DNA from: DATGFK01 sp040007395
Lineage (GTDB): Bacteria; Chloroflexota; Anaerolineae; Aggregatilineales; UBA2796
DNA length: 13,432 bases
Assembly (NCBI GenBank): GCA_040007395.1
Contig: JBDTVG010000016.1
Span: forward strand, 1-13,432
Direction of reading: 5' to 3'
In this document: in pieces, positions 6,325 through 13,432 of the stretch
How the letters are laid out: each line of letters starts with the position of its first letter
How positions within the stretch are numbered: the stretch's first letter is position 1
The notes under the pieces: model-generated
What the model was told of the DNA's origin: nothing
Seen by the model: the letters and a program-made list of their open reading frames with translations, nothing else
Database searches by the model: none
Translations under genes and position numbers: made by a program

Positions 6325-7206
6325 ATGCGACGTGGCGGACTCTCTATCGTAATAGCGCTGATCGGCGTAGCACTCGGAATCGGGGCAGGGCTACTCTATG
6401 CGTGGCGAGTCGATCCGCAAGTGCAGTTCGACACAAATCCTTGGCAGTTGACCGATGAAGGCCAACGCCAATATATGATTGCTGTCAGTCTCGCCTACTC
6501 CAAAGATCACGATCTGATCCGTACAGCCAACCGTCTGGTGGTCGATCTGCGGTTAGGGGATCGGGCGTGGCAGACGCTGGCAGACACAGCCTGCGATCTG
6601 GCGCGTTCAAGCTATGTCAGCACCAATACAGGCTTTACAGCAGTCCGTAGTATGGTTGAATTGGCGCGTAGTCAGGGCGCGACAAGCTGCGCTTCGACGC
6701 TCATGCCGTTAACCAGTACGCCCGCGCCAACGCCAACCGTCGTGACGGTGACTCCATCGCTCATCCCCCCTTCGACCAAAACACCGACTCCTACCCTCGG
6801 CGCGACCTTTACCCCGGCAACACAACCACCCCCCATTGACTCAACGGCGACTCCTTCGGGTGATTTCCGGCTGGCACTCGTCGAGCCGTATTGCAACCCC
6901 AAACGCCCCGGCCTAATCGAGATTAATGTTCAGGATGCGAACGGCGTGGGTATTCCCGCCATTCCAGTTGAGGTTAATACTGGAGAAGATAAAGATGACT
7001 TCTTTACGGGTCTCAAGACGGAGCGAGGCCCCGGTTATGCCGACTACCAGATGACAGCGGGCGGCTCGTATGTGGTCAGTTTGCCCGGTGCCAGTGACCG
7101 ATCCACATCGCTGGAAGCCATTCCGTGTAATGTAGCGGTGAAAGACGGGGGCGGCAAAGCGGTAGTCTCGTATCGTGTTACGTTCCGGCGAGCCGTGGGA
7201 AGCTAG
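6325..7206 (+). CDS. Membrane-anchored protein with Thr/Pro linker and Ig-like C-terminal domain
   Basis: A 293-residue protein of unknown function. It has an N-terminal membrane helix (about 7-27) and a helical domain (29-125) paralogous to the preceding gene (DPQVQFDTNPWQLTDEGQ, then YMIAVSLAY). A Thr/Pro linker (about 128-176) follows, then a beta-rich C-terminal domain (180-293) with the feel of an Ig-like or carboxypeptidase-regulatory-like fold: IEINVQDANGVGIPAIPVEV, then a GYADYQMTAGGSYVVSLPG segment. C190 and C268 could form a disulphide. The protein is probably held in the membrane with the rest outside. No clear ribosome binding site precedes ATG 6325, so translation may be coupled to the gene 6 bp upstream. 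The partner is unknown. Confidence 0.75.
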   Translation: MRRGGLSIVIALIGVALGIGAGLLYAWRVDPQVQFDTNPWQLTDEGQRQYMIAVSLAYSKDHDLIRTANRLVVDLRLGDRAWQTLADTACDLARSSYVSTNTGFTAVRSMVELARSQGATSCASTLMPLTSTPAPTPTVVTVTPSLIPPSTKTPTPTLGATFTPATQPPPIDSTATPSGDFRLALVEPYCNPKRPGLIEINVQDANGVGIPAIPVEVNTGEDKDDFFTGLKTERGPGYADYQMTAGGSYVVSLPGASDRSTSLEAIPCNVAVKDGGGKAVVSYRVTFRRAVGS

Positions 7207-7340
7207 CGGCTAAACAAGATAATAATAAAGCTTGATTTTATTTACAAAACGGTCCATGATCATTTGCCAATTTTGAAATATCTACCGTCCTTTATGCCAG
7301 TCTATTCCGGTATCGAGCCTTTTATCAATCATGCTACACC
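7207..7340 (+). other. 134-bp intergenic region before the MFS gene
   Basis: AT-rich with no gene. A weak promoter-like pair, TTGATT (7232-7237), 17 bases, CATGAT (7255-7260), matches four of six at each box. No strong hairpin terminator follows the upstream gene. Confidence 0.25.
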
Positions 7341-8648
7341 ATGTCCAATAAGGATGAACCCGGACTAGTCGCTCCTGCTGAATCATCACATAGAGGAGCG
7401 CATTTACTGGCGAGTCGCCCTCGTATGCCGGAGTCGGTGACTCGTGGGTTTAATGCACTGCGAGTTCGCAACTATCGCCTATACTGGATCTCGCAGGTTA
7501 TTTCCCTGACTGGGACGTGGATGCAGACCACCGCTCAAACATGGTTAGTGCTGCGTATAACCGGATCACCGTTTGCATTGGGTCTAATCACGACGCTACA
7601 ATTTTTGCCAGTGACTATTTTTGTGCTTTTTGGTGGCGTACTCGCGGATCGCTTGCCCAAACGCCCGACGATTATTGCCACACAAACATTGGCCTTGATT
7701 CAGGCAGCGATCTTTGGGGCGTTGGTGTCAACTCATGCCATTCAACTGTGGCATTTATACATTCTGGCAGTGGTACAGGGGATTATCACGGCTGTCGATA
7801 ATCCGGTACGGCAGGCGTTTGTGGCAGAAATGGTCGGGCGCGAAGACCTGATCAATGCGGTAGCGCTCAACTCAATGGTTTTCAACGGAGCACGTATTAT
7901 CGGCCCAGCAGTGGCAGGGGTGGTTATTGCATGGCTGGATATTGCGCCAACCCTGTTCCTGAATGCGATCAGCTTTGTACCTGTGATTATCGCGCTGCTG
8001 ATGATGAATCCGGCAGCAATGTTCAATGTGCCGCCTACTTCGTCAGGATCAGTCATTGAGCAGCTTAAAGAAGGCGTTCGCTATGCGGTGCGAACGCCGA
8101 CCATTTTGTTGGTGCTGATCGTCCTCATGGCGATTGGAACATTCGGCTACAATTTTACAGTCGTTATTCCCCTAATCGCCTATAAAATTCTTCTGACGGA
8201 TTCAGTGGGCTTTGGCGCACTCTGGTCTTTTCTCGGCGTGGGATCGCTTGTTGCGGCGGTGACAACTGCCTACGCCCGCCAGATCACGATCCGGCGTTTG
8301 CTGATTGCTGGCGGTGCGTTCAGTCTGATCTTTTTGGCAGTAGCATTTTCTACTCAATTTGGATTGACGGCCATTTTGTTGGTGGTATTGGGATTCGCGG
8401 GCATTACCTTTGCTACCTCGTCCAGTACGCTGCTGCAACTCTCCACGCCCGATGCACTGCGTGGGCGCGTGATGAGCTTGAACACCCTGCTATTCGTTGG
8501 GAGTACCCCCATTGGCGGGCTTCTAATCGGAACACTGTCAGAATTTTCAAGTGTACCGCTTGCCCTATTTATCTGTGGCATTCTGTGCCTGACGGGTGTT
8601 ATCGTTGCGGCAGCCTATCAAAACGCCCATCGACCAGCACCAGCATAG
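7341..8648 (+). CDS. MFS transporter, EntS/MFS_3-like exporter
   Basis: A 435-residue inner-membrane major facilitator of the group that includes the enterobactin exporter EntS and macrolide efflux proteins. About 12 hydrophobic helices are visible between residues 45 and 428, after a polar 40-residue N-terminal tail. Diagnostic stretches: LRVRNYRLYWISQVISLTGTW (40-60) at helix 1; the loop 2-3 motif GGVLADRLPKR (98-108); DNPVRQAFVAEMVGREDLINAVALNS after helix 4; and ALRGRVMSLNTLLFVGSTPIGGLLIG near the end, all typical of this family. The substrate is not predictable; siderophores, drugs and lipids are all known in the group. ATG 7341 lacks a good ribosome binding site; ATG 7428 (residue 30) is an alternative and would remove the unconserved tail. 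Confidence 0.88.
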   Translation: MSNKDEPGLVAPAESSHRGAHLLASRPRMPESVTRGFNALRVRNYRLYWISQVISLTGTWMQTTAQTWLVLRITGSPFALGLITTLQFLPVTIFVLFGGVLADRLPKRPTIIATQTLALIQAAIFGALVSTHAIQLWHLYILAVVQGIITAVDNPVRQAFVAEMVGREDLINAVALNSMVFNGARIIGPAVAGVVIAWLDIAPTLFLNAISFVPVIIALLMMNPAAMFNVPPTSSGSVIEQLKEGVRYAVRTPTILLVLIVLMAIGTFGYNFTVVIPLIAYKILLTDSVGFGALWSFLGVGSLVAAVTTAYARQITIRRLLIAGGAFSLIFLAVAFSTQFGLTAILLVVLGFAGITFATSSSTLLQLSTPDALRGRVMSLNTLLFVGSTPIGGLLIGTLSEFSSVPLALFICGILCLTGVIVAAAYQNAHRPAPA

Positions 8649-8667
8649 CGATTTGTGCGGCTTGTTC

Positions 8668-8696
8668 TTGACGGATGCAACGCTGTATCCTACTAT
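8668..8696 (+). promoter_or_regulatory. Sigma-70-type promoter of the lipoprotein gene
   Basis: TTGACG (8668-8673), 17 bases, TACTAT (8691-8696), in the 83-bp gap after the MFS gene. It has the same -35 hexamer and spacing as the tRNA promoter at 5108. Transcription would start near 8703. Confidence 0.6.
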
Positions 8697-8731
8697 AGAC
8701 CTACTTTTATTGGCACCAATGGAGCAAGCGT

Positions 8732-9808
8732 GTGAACAAGTTAAAACTGTTACCAGGGTTACTCATCATCCTGATGCTGGCTCTCGTGGCGTGCAGTCCA
8801 CCACCGCCACCACTGCCCACCGTCGCGGTATTGCCAACTGACACGGCAACGTTGATCCCAAGCCGGACTCCTATACCATCGATTACGCCAACACCCAGTA
8901 ATACCTATACGCCGACAGCCTCCAACACTCCCACTGCGTCGATTACACCAACGCCAAGCGATACCTTTACACCAACGGTGACAGATACCCCGCTGCCTAC
9001 CAATACGGAAACGCCAACCGATACGCCGCTGCCTACGGACACAGCAACCGCGACTTTCACTTTTACCCCAAGTATCACGCCTACGCCCATCCCTGAGCCA
9101 GAGATCAAGTCGCTCACGGCTGATCCATCCTCGCCGCAGAGTGGTAGTCAAGTAACTGTGCGGTGGAGTGCGGAAGGGGATCGCGCCCTGCTCGATCTAT
9201 TGGCGCAAGGCAACGCCTTAATTGAAAGTAACCCGGTAGCCGTGACAGGCGAACGCACTTTTACTGTCAATAGCAGCAATGGATCGTTGCTGATTTTCCG
9301 ACTCACGGTGTTCAGAGGAACTGCCAATATTATCCAAACTGTCTCGATTACCGTGACATGTCCCTCGACATGGTTCTTCTCGCCAGCGCCACAGGGCTGC
9401 GGACAACCGCAGCAGGCGAGCGCCTTCACCTATCAACAGTTCGAGCGCGGCGTTGCCTTCTTCGTCGGAAGCAACAATAACGTCTATTTTCTCAACCTTA
9501 GCGATTCGACACTCAACGTTTTTGGTAACGACTGGAACCAAAGTATCATCCTACCCACAGCGATTCCACCGTCTGGTCTTTCCGACCCGACAGGGCCAAT
9601 TGGCAACATCTGGAAGAATCACCTCTGGTCAGATGGTCGCGCCTTGGTAAATGTAGTCGGCTGGGCCACTGCGGGATCGACCAATTACAACGGTATCTCG
9701 CAGATGGGGCCATCCAACGAGCTTTACTTGCGTGCGCCAACGGGAGCCGTCTATCGGCTGGCGATCAATGGCAATACAGGGACGTGGCGATTAGTGGCGA
9801 ATTCGTAG
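8732..9808 (+). CDS. Secreted lipoprotein with Thr/Pro stalk and two C-terminal domains
   Basis: A 358-residue predicted lipoprotein of unknown function. The signal peptide has a KLK start and a hydrophobic core, and the lipobox LVAC puts the lipid on C21. Residues 23-122 form a Thr/Pro-rich stalk made of near-repeats. A compact beta-rich domain (about 123-209, IKSLTADPSSPQSGSQVTVRWSAEG and on) looks Ig-like; similar domains in related proteins sit between stalk and cargo. After C210 comes a second module (about 211-355) with C223 and FERGVAFFVGSNNNVYFL and ALVNVVGWATAG segments, which I do not recognise. The start codon is GTG at 8732, with GGAG at 8721-8724 giving a 7-base spacing. The gene has its own promoter and ends 16 bases before a strong hairpin. 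The protein probably stands off the cell surface, perhaps to bind a polymer or wall component. Confidence 0.85.
   Translation: MNKLKLLPGLLIILMLALVACSPPPPPLPTVAVLPTDTATLIPSRTPIPSITPTPSNTYTPTASNTPTASITPTPSDTFTPTVTDTPLPTNTETPTDTPLPTDTATATFTFTPSITPTPIPEPEIKSLTADPSSPQSGSQVTVRWSAEGDRALLDLLAQGNALIESNPVAVTGERTFTVNSSNGSLLIFRLTVFRGTANIIQTVSITVTCPSTWFFSPAPQGCGQPQQASAFTYQQFERGVAFFVGSNNNVYFLNLSDSTLNVFGNDWNQSIILPTAIPPSGLSDPTGPIGNIWKNHLWSDGRALVNVVGWATAGSTNYNGISQMGPSNELYLRAPTGAVYRLAINGNTGTWRLVANS
8881..8976 (+). repeat. Two copies of a 60-bp-period repeat in the stalk coding region
   Basis: Segments 8881-8916 and 8941-8976 are near-identical with a 60-bp period. They encode the 20-residue unit SITPTPSNTYTPTASNTPTA (residues 50-69) and its variant SITPTPSDTFTPTVTDTPLP (70-89). 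The codon-level similarity suggests in-frame duplication. Confidence 0.7.
8984..9055 (+). repeat. Two tandem 36-bp units in the stalk coding region
   Basis: Units 8984-9019 and 9020-9055 encode DTPLPTNTETPT and DTPLPTDTATAT (residues 85-96 and 97-108). The shared DNA at the start of each unit (GATAC, CCGCTGCCTAC) points to a recent in-frame duplication. Confidence 0.65.
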
Positions 9809-9823
9809 CGGATTGTAAAGCGT

Positions 9824-9871
9824 AAATAGGCTTGACCCTGCAAGATTCAGAATCTAGGGTCAAGCCTATTT
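9824..9871. terminator. Bidirectional intrinsic terminator
   Basis: A perfect 16-bp stem pairs 9824-9839 (AAATAGGCTTGACCCT) with 9856-9871. Its 16-base loop can fold further, AGATT (9843-9847) with AATCT (9851-9855). T runs occur on both strands at the outer ends. It lies between two convergent genes, 15 bases after the lipoprotein stop and 7 bases from the E1-beta stop, and probably serves both. Confidence 0.9.
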
Positions 9872-9878
9872 TGGAATT

Positions 9879-10856
9879 TTACGTTTCCATCACACGATGG
9901 ACTGCTGCCATGACCCGCTCTGGGTTTGGCAGGACATGATCTTCCAGCGGTTGGCTAAACGGAACTAATCCCGCGCCGAGGGTTACTCGCACGACTGGGC
10001 TTTCCAGATACCAGATTGCTTCGTCGGTGACAAGGCTGACAACTTCGCCACCCCAGCCGCCCGCGTGAACTGCTTCTTCGACGGTGATCAGTCGTCCGGT
10101 TTTCTTGACTGAGCCAATGATCGTTTCCATATCCAGCGGCACCAGTGTGCGGGGGTCGATCACTTCGCACGAGATCCCTTGCTTTGCCAGTTCGGCAGCC
10201 GCTTTCAGCGCCACAATGACCATCCGCTGTGTCGCGATAATAGTCACATCAGTTCCTTCGCGCACAACATTGGCTACCCCAAACGGAACCAGATGTTCAC
10301 CATCTGGTACTTCGCCTTTCTCGGTATATTGCAATTTGTGTTCAAGAAAGATAACCGGGTTATCGTCGCGAATCGCCGTTTTGAGCAAACCAAGCGCGTC
10401 TGCCGGATTGGAAGGAACTACCACTTTAAGCCCCGGCGCGTGCATAAACCATGTTTCGAGGCACTGCGAGTGCTGCGAAGCAAAGCCAACCCCTCCGCCC
10501 TGCGCCGCTCGAATCGTCAGCGGGATTTTTAGTTGACCGCCCGACATATAGCGCAGTTTGGCGGCCTGATTCACGATCTGGTCGAGCGCGACTGCGGCAA
10601 AATCTACGAACATCAATTCCGCTACAGGACGCATTCCAGTGATTGCCGCGCCGACTCCCGCCCCAATGATCGCCGTTTCGGAAATCGGTGTATCGAGGAC
10701 ACGCTCTGGGCCATATTTCTCGTAGAGGCCGGGGGTCACTTTGAACACCCCGCCTGCCCTGCCGACATCCTCGCCCAGAAAGATCACGTTTGCATCGCGA
10801 TCCATTTCTTCATCTAACGCCCGCAGGATAGCATCACGATAAGTGATAATTGCCAT
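9879..10856 (-). CDS. pdhB: 2-oxoacid dehydrogenase E1 beta subunit (pyruvate or acetoin)
   Basis: A 325-residue beta subunit of the thiamine-diphosphate E1 enzyme, which with E1-alpha decarboxylates a 2-oxoacid and passes the acyl group to lipoyl-E2. Seen: VIFLGEDVGRAGGVFKVTPGL (24-44); RVLDTPISE (52-60), whose E60 should activate the cofactor; LMFVDFAAVALDQIVNQAAKLRYMSGGQ (81-108); QHSQCLETWFMHAPGLKVVVPSNPADA (128-154) with active-site H129; and the C-terminal transketolase-like half with TVEEAVHAGGWGGEV. Length is normal for the family. ATG 10856 has GGGAG upstream with a long spacer of about 12 bases. It is the last gene of the operon, 54 bp after E1-alpha. Pyruvate and acetoin dehydrogenases are hard to separate at this level; pyruvate is the default. 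Confidence 0.9.
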   Translation of the reverse strand: MAIITYRDAILRALDEEMDRDANVIFLGEDVGRAGGVFKVTPGLYEKYGPERVLDTPISETAIIGAGVGAAITGMRPVAELMFVDFAAVALDQIVNQAAKLRYMSGGQLKIPLTIRAAQGGGVGFASQHSQCLETWFMHAPGLKVVVPSNPADALGLLKTAIRDDNPVIFLEHKLQYTEKGEVPDGEHLVPFGVANVVREGTDVTIIATQRMVIVALKAAAELAKQGISCEVIDPRTLVPLDMETIIGSVKKTGRLITVEEAVHAGGWGGEVVSLVTDEAIWYLESPVVRVTLGAGLVPFSQPLEDHVLPNPERVMAAVHRVMET

Positions 10857-10910
10857 AAAAAATTAAAGCTCCCTGATGATATAGCCCATGTTGTTAAGGC
10901 TTGGAAATGT

Positions 10911-11906
10911 CTACACCCAGATGTCTTCGGCGGCACTGTCCAGCGATGGATAGGGTTGAGCGATAGCCCACTCTGTTACCTGTTGAATTGTCGTCTCGGT
11001 ATTCTGGCGTAAGGTGTTAACCTCAGCCTCGGTGATCTGCCCATCGTGGATCATGCGCTGGGCAAGAATGTTGATCGGGTCACGAGCTAACCAAGAGTCA
11101 AGTTCGCCCGCCGGACGGTACGGCGCAGCGTCGCTGCGCGAATGCCCACGATAGCGATAGGTCTTCGCCTCGATCAAAGTCGGGCCTTCGCCAACCCGCC
11201 CACGTTCTACCGCTTGCTTGACTACCGTATAGACCGCTTCGGCATCCTGTCCATCAACAATCACGCCGGGAATCCCATACGCGGCGGCACGATCCGCGAC
11301 ATTGGCAACTGGGGCTGTATCGTCATAGGCGCTGTATTCGCCATACATATTGTTCTCGCACAAGAAAATACTGGGCAGTTTCCAAACCGCCGCCAGATTG
11401 ATCGCTTCATGCCACGCGCCAATATTGGCAGTGCCATCCCCGAAGATCGAGATACTAACTGCACCTGTCTTCTTGAGTTTGGCAGTTAATGCCGCCCCAT
11501 TTGTGATCGGCAATCCCGCACCGACAATCGCGAATGTGCCGATCAGCCCGACCTTCATATCGGTCAGGTGCATCGATCCGCCTTTGCCTTTGGAGATGCC
11601 TGCTTCTTTGCCCATCAGTTCCGCCATAAAGGCTTTCAGGTCAAGACCCAGCGCTAAAGCGTGTCCGTGACCGCGATAGGTACAGGTTACGGTGTCGCCG
11701 CGTGCGGGATCGATAGCCGCCGCCATGCCCACCGAGACGGCTTCTTGACCGTCGCACAGATGTGTTGTGCCTCGGATAACATTTTCTAGGAACAACTCTT
11801 GGATACGGGCTTCGGCGCTGCGGATTTCCAACATGCGTTGAAGCATGTGCTGGCGCGTTGCTGAGTCAAGGGTTTCAGTTGTCATATTTCTGGTTGCGCT
11901 TGTCAC
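10911..11906 (-). CDS. pdhA: 2-oxoacid dehydrogenase E1 alpha subunit (pyruvate or acetoin)
   Basis: A 331-residue alpha subunit carrying the thiamine diphosphate site. Seen: YRGHGHALALG (77-87); GKGGSMH (108-114); the cofactor motif GDGTANIGAWHEAINLAAVWKLPSIFLCENN (156-186), starting GDG and ending NN; and the loop TYRYRGHSRSDAAPYR (249-264), with H255 and the Ser that is a regulatory site in eukaryotic relatives. The chosen start is GTG 11906, behind an AG-rich AAAGAGAAAA. ATG 11885 (residue 8) is possible but has no ribosome binding site. The gene sits 36 bp after E2 and 54 bp before E1-beta. An RGHSRSD loop is closer to pyruvate than to typical acetoin enzymes, but not decisively. Confidence 0.9.
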   Translation of the reverse strand: MTSATRNMTTETLDSATRQHMLQRMLEIRSAEARIQELFLENVIRGTTHLCDGQEAVSVGMAAAIDPARGDTVTCTYRGHGHALALGLDLKAFMAELMGKEAGISKGKGGSMHLTDMKVGLIGTFAIVGAGLPITNGAALTAKLKKTGAVSISIFGDGTANIGAWHEAINLAAVWKLPSIFLCENNMYGEYSAYDDTAPVANVADRAAAYGIPGVIVDGQDAEAVYTVVKQAVERGRVGEGPTLIEAKTYRYRGHSRSDAAPYRPAGELDSWLARDPINILAQRMIHDGQITEAEVNTLRQNTETTIQQVTEWAIAQPYPSLDSAAEDIWV

Positions 11907-11942
11907 AGGATTTTCTCTTTCAATATCAGTCTATTTCTATTT

Positions 11943-13274
11943 TTAGCCCACAAACGCTTGTAAACGGTTATCGAAAGCTTCGAGGAAGCGTGCTGCCGAT
12001 AGACCATCGATGATGCGATGATCGGCGGAGAGGGTCAGGTGAACGATGGTGCGAATATGTAGACCGCCATCAATAACAACCGGACGCTCTTTCGCCGCGC
12101 CAACTGCTAAAATAGCGACCTGCGGCGGATTAATGATCGCGGTAAAGCGCTCGATCTGCTTGACAATACCCAGATTGCTCACTGTAAACGTCCCGCCGCT
12201 GAGTTCTTCCATCCGCAAGCGGCCTTCACGCGCTCGATCAATCAATGCTCTGGTACGTTCGGCTAATCCTGACAATGAGAAATCATCGGCATGTTGCAGC
12301 ACAGGCGTAATCAGGCCATCTTTCAGCGCGACTGCTATCGCCAAATTGACGTGCGAATACTGATAGAGTTTACCGTTCTCGAAAGTCGCGTTGAGATCAG
12401 GTTGATCGTGCAGCGCTTGCACAGTTAGATATAGAAGTAGGTTGTTAATGCCAATACCTTTGGGCAGCGCACTCAAAGCATGGGTCAAATCCAGTTCGGC
12501 AGTCACATAGATGTGCGGCGCTTCCTGAGCGCTCTGGACAAGTCGGTGGGCGATAGCCTGCCGCATGTTGCTCAATGGCACTTCGCGGCGATCACCGTCT
12601 GGAATATTTTGCGATGATGCCGATACGGCTGGTACGGTAGACGGCATGGGTAAAACATCGCGAGTAACAGGGGCAAGCGCAGTCAGCAGCATCTCGACAT
12701 CGGCGCGTTTAACGCGCCCTTCTGGGCCTGTACCGTGTACAGTGCGCAAATCGATGTGATTGTCACGGGCCAGTTTACGCACAGCAGGTGCAGCCATCAC
12801 GCGTTCTTGAATATGGCTGCCGTTTGACTGGTTGGCTCCATTGGTTTTGTCGAGAACTGTCTGCACGTCCTCACGGGTGATACGTCCACCGGGGCCAGTG
12901 CCAGTCACAGCCGTCAAGTTGACTCCGTGTTCGCGAGCCATGCGCTGCGCGACAGGCGTAACACGCTGTGAGTCGCCACTGGATTCTTCGGTTTGAGTAG
13001 GAGGTTGTGCCTGCACCGATGGTGTGCCAGTCGATTCGCCTACTTGAATACGCGCCAATACGGTATTAACCGGAACGACGGTATCTGGGGCAACCATGAT
13101 CTCGGCAATCACCCCATCAACGACAGACTCCAGTTCGACAGTCGCTTTATCGCTCTCGATTTCGGCAATCGGTTCACCTTTGCGAACCCGATCACCGCTT
13201 TTCTTGAGCCATGAAATCAGCCGCCCTTCTTCCATTCCAAACCCCAGATTAGGCAGCACTACATCAGCATACAA
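11943..13274 (-). CDS. pdhC: Dihydrolipoamide acetyltransferase (E2) with two subunit-binding domains
   Basis: A 443-residue core enzyme that carries the acyl group on lipoyl-lysine and transfers it to CoA. The lipoyl domain (1-78) has IESDKATVELES with K43 as the lipoylated lysine. There are two peripheral-subunit-binding domains: 104-141 (VTPVAQRMAREHGVNL, then GTGPGGRITREDV) and 161-197 (AAPAVRKLARDNHIDL, then GTGPEGRVKRADV). The catalytic domain (about 229-443) ends in ADHRIIDG, with H419 and D423 as active-site residues. Flexible Ser/Thr/Pro/Gln linkers join them. The start is TTG 13274: an in-frame stop lies two codons upstream, the AGAGAGGA ribosome binding site (13283-13290) is well spaced, and the lipoyl fold begins at once. 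It is the first gene of the operon. No E3 gene is present. Confidence 0.92.
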   Translation of the reverse strand: MYADVVLPNLGFGMEEGRLISWLKKSGDRVRKGEPIAEIESDKATVELESVVDGVIAEIMVAPDTVVPVNTVLARIQVGESTGTPSVQAQPPTQTEESSGDSQRVTPVAQRMAREHGVNLTAVTGTGPGGRITREDVQTVLDKTNGANQSNGSHIQERVMAAPAVRKLARDNHIDLRTVHGTGPEGRVKRADVEMLLTALAPVTRDVLPMPSTVPAVSASSQNIPDGDRREVPLSNMRQAIAHRLVQSAQEAPHIYVTAELDLTHALSALPKGIGINNLLLYLTVQALHDQPDLNATFENGKLYQYSHVNLAIAVALKDGLITPVLQHADDFSLSGLAERTRALIDRAREGRLRMEELSGGTFTVSNLGIVKQIERFTAIINPPQVAILAVGAAKERPVVIDGGLHIRTIVHLTLSADHRIIDGLSAARFLEAFDNRLQAFVG

Positions 13275-13432
13275 AATTCAGTTCCTCTCTGGGATAATAT
13301 CGATTCACATGCCATGCGAAATCTAAATATTTCTTGCAAAAGACTTTAGCCACTTAATCTTCAAATTTTATAAATTATAACCCTGATTGCTAGTTAAGAT
13401 TAAGACAAGCCAGCGCCAACAGTGAGGCCATG
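13275..13432. other. AT-rich upstream region of the E2-E1 operon
   Basis: No complete gene is seen. Position 13374-13379 reads TATAAT on the minus strand and could be the operon's -10 box, but no good -35 box lies 16-18 bases before it. The leader to the TTG start would be about 90 bases. The last three bases are ATG on the plus strand, preceded by GTGAGG at a tight two-base spacing. They might begin a divergent gene, which cannot be judged here. Confidence 0.3.

Noticed and set aside
7256..7263. ATGATCAT palindrome before the MFS gene
   Set aside because: An 8-base palindrome is expected by chance in this length and has no second copy nearby.
8881..9055. Possible CRISPR-like or non-coding repeat array
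   Set aside because: The repeats keep the reading frame, encode Thr/Pro units, and lack unique spacers.
8759..9151. Minus-strand open frames opposite the lipoprotein stalk
   Set aside because: They are shadows of the Thr/Pro codon repeats, with Arg/Trp/Gly- or Val/Gly-rich products and no ribosome binding site.
10084..10536. A 150-codon plus-strand open frame
   Set aside because: It is antisense to the well-supported E1-beta gene and resembles no family.

Overview
The window looks like chromosomal DNA of a free-living bacterium, most likely a member of the Chloroflexota (Anaerolineae-like). This is inferred from style and not from any database search. The clues are a lipoprotein and membrane proteins with Thr/Pro-rich linkers, a two-helix anti-sigma factor with an Ala/Thr/Pro-rich middle, a BtpA-family TIM barrel, and a Gram-positive-type split E1 pyruvate dehydrogenase. 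Base composition and codon use look even throughout. I see no insertion sequence, phage gene, CRISPR array or rRNA.

Layout. (1) Positions 2-1584, plus strand: a 5'-truncated ribokinase and, 5 bp later, a divergent member of the deoxynucleoside kinase family. (2) Positions 1531-5071, minus strand: an apparent operon reading ECF sigma factor, membrane anti-sigma factor, DNA polymerase III delta' subunit (holB) and BtpA-family protein. The last gene runs head-on into the kinase gene with a 54-bp coding overlap. (3) Positions 5108-5275: tRNA-Leu(CAA) with a clear sigma-70-type promoter in front and a strong hairpin terminator behind. (4) Positions 5329-9808, plus strand: a VOC/glyoxalase-fold protein preceded by an inverted repeat, two adjacent paralogous membrane-anchored proteins of unknown function, an MFS exporter, and a secreted lipoprotein with a Thr/Pro stalk. 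(5) Positions 9824-9871: a 16-bp-stem hairpin that probably ends transcription from both sides. (6) Positions 9879-13274, minus strand: a 2-oxoacid (pyruvate or acetoin) dehydrogenase operon in the order E2, E1-alpha, E1-beta. The E2 carries one lipoyl domain and two peripheral-subunit-binding domains. (7) Positions 13275-13432: an AT-rich region upstream of that operon, where the window ends.

How the genes work together. The sigma/anti-sigma pair is a self-contained signalling module whose transcript appears to continue into a replication gene and a TIM-barrel enzyme. The E2/E1 genes supply two of the three parts of one large complex; the E3 lipoamide dehydrogenase must be encoded elsewhere. 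The 5.9-9.8 kb block is envelope-related. Most genes here belong to known families. The least explained parts are the tandem paralogous membrane proteins, the divergent nucleoside-kinase-like protein with its overlapping convergent neighbour, and the sigma/anti-sigma/holB/btpA arrangement. I did not find convincing evidence for a wholly new system.
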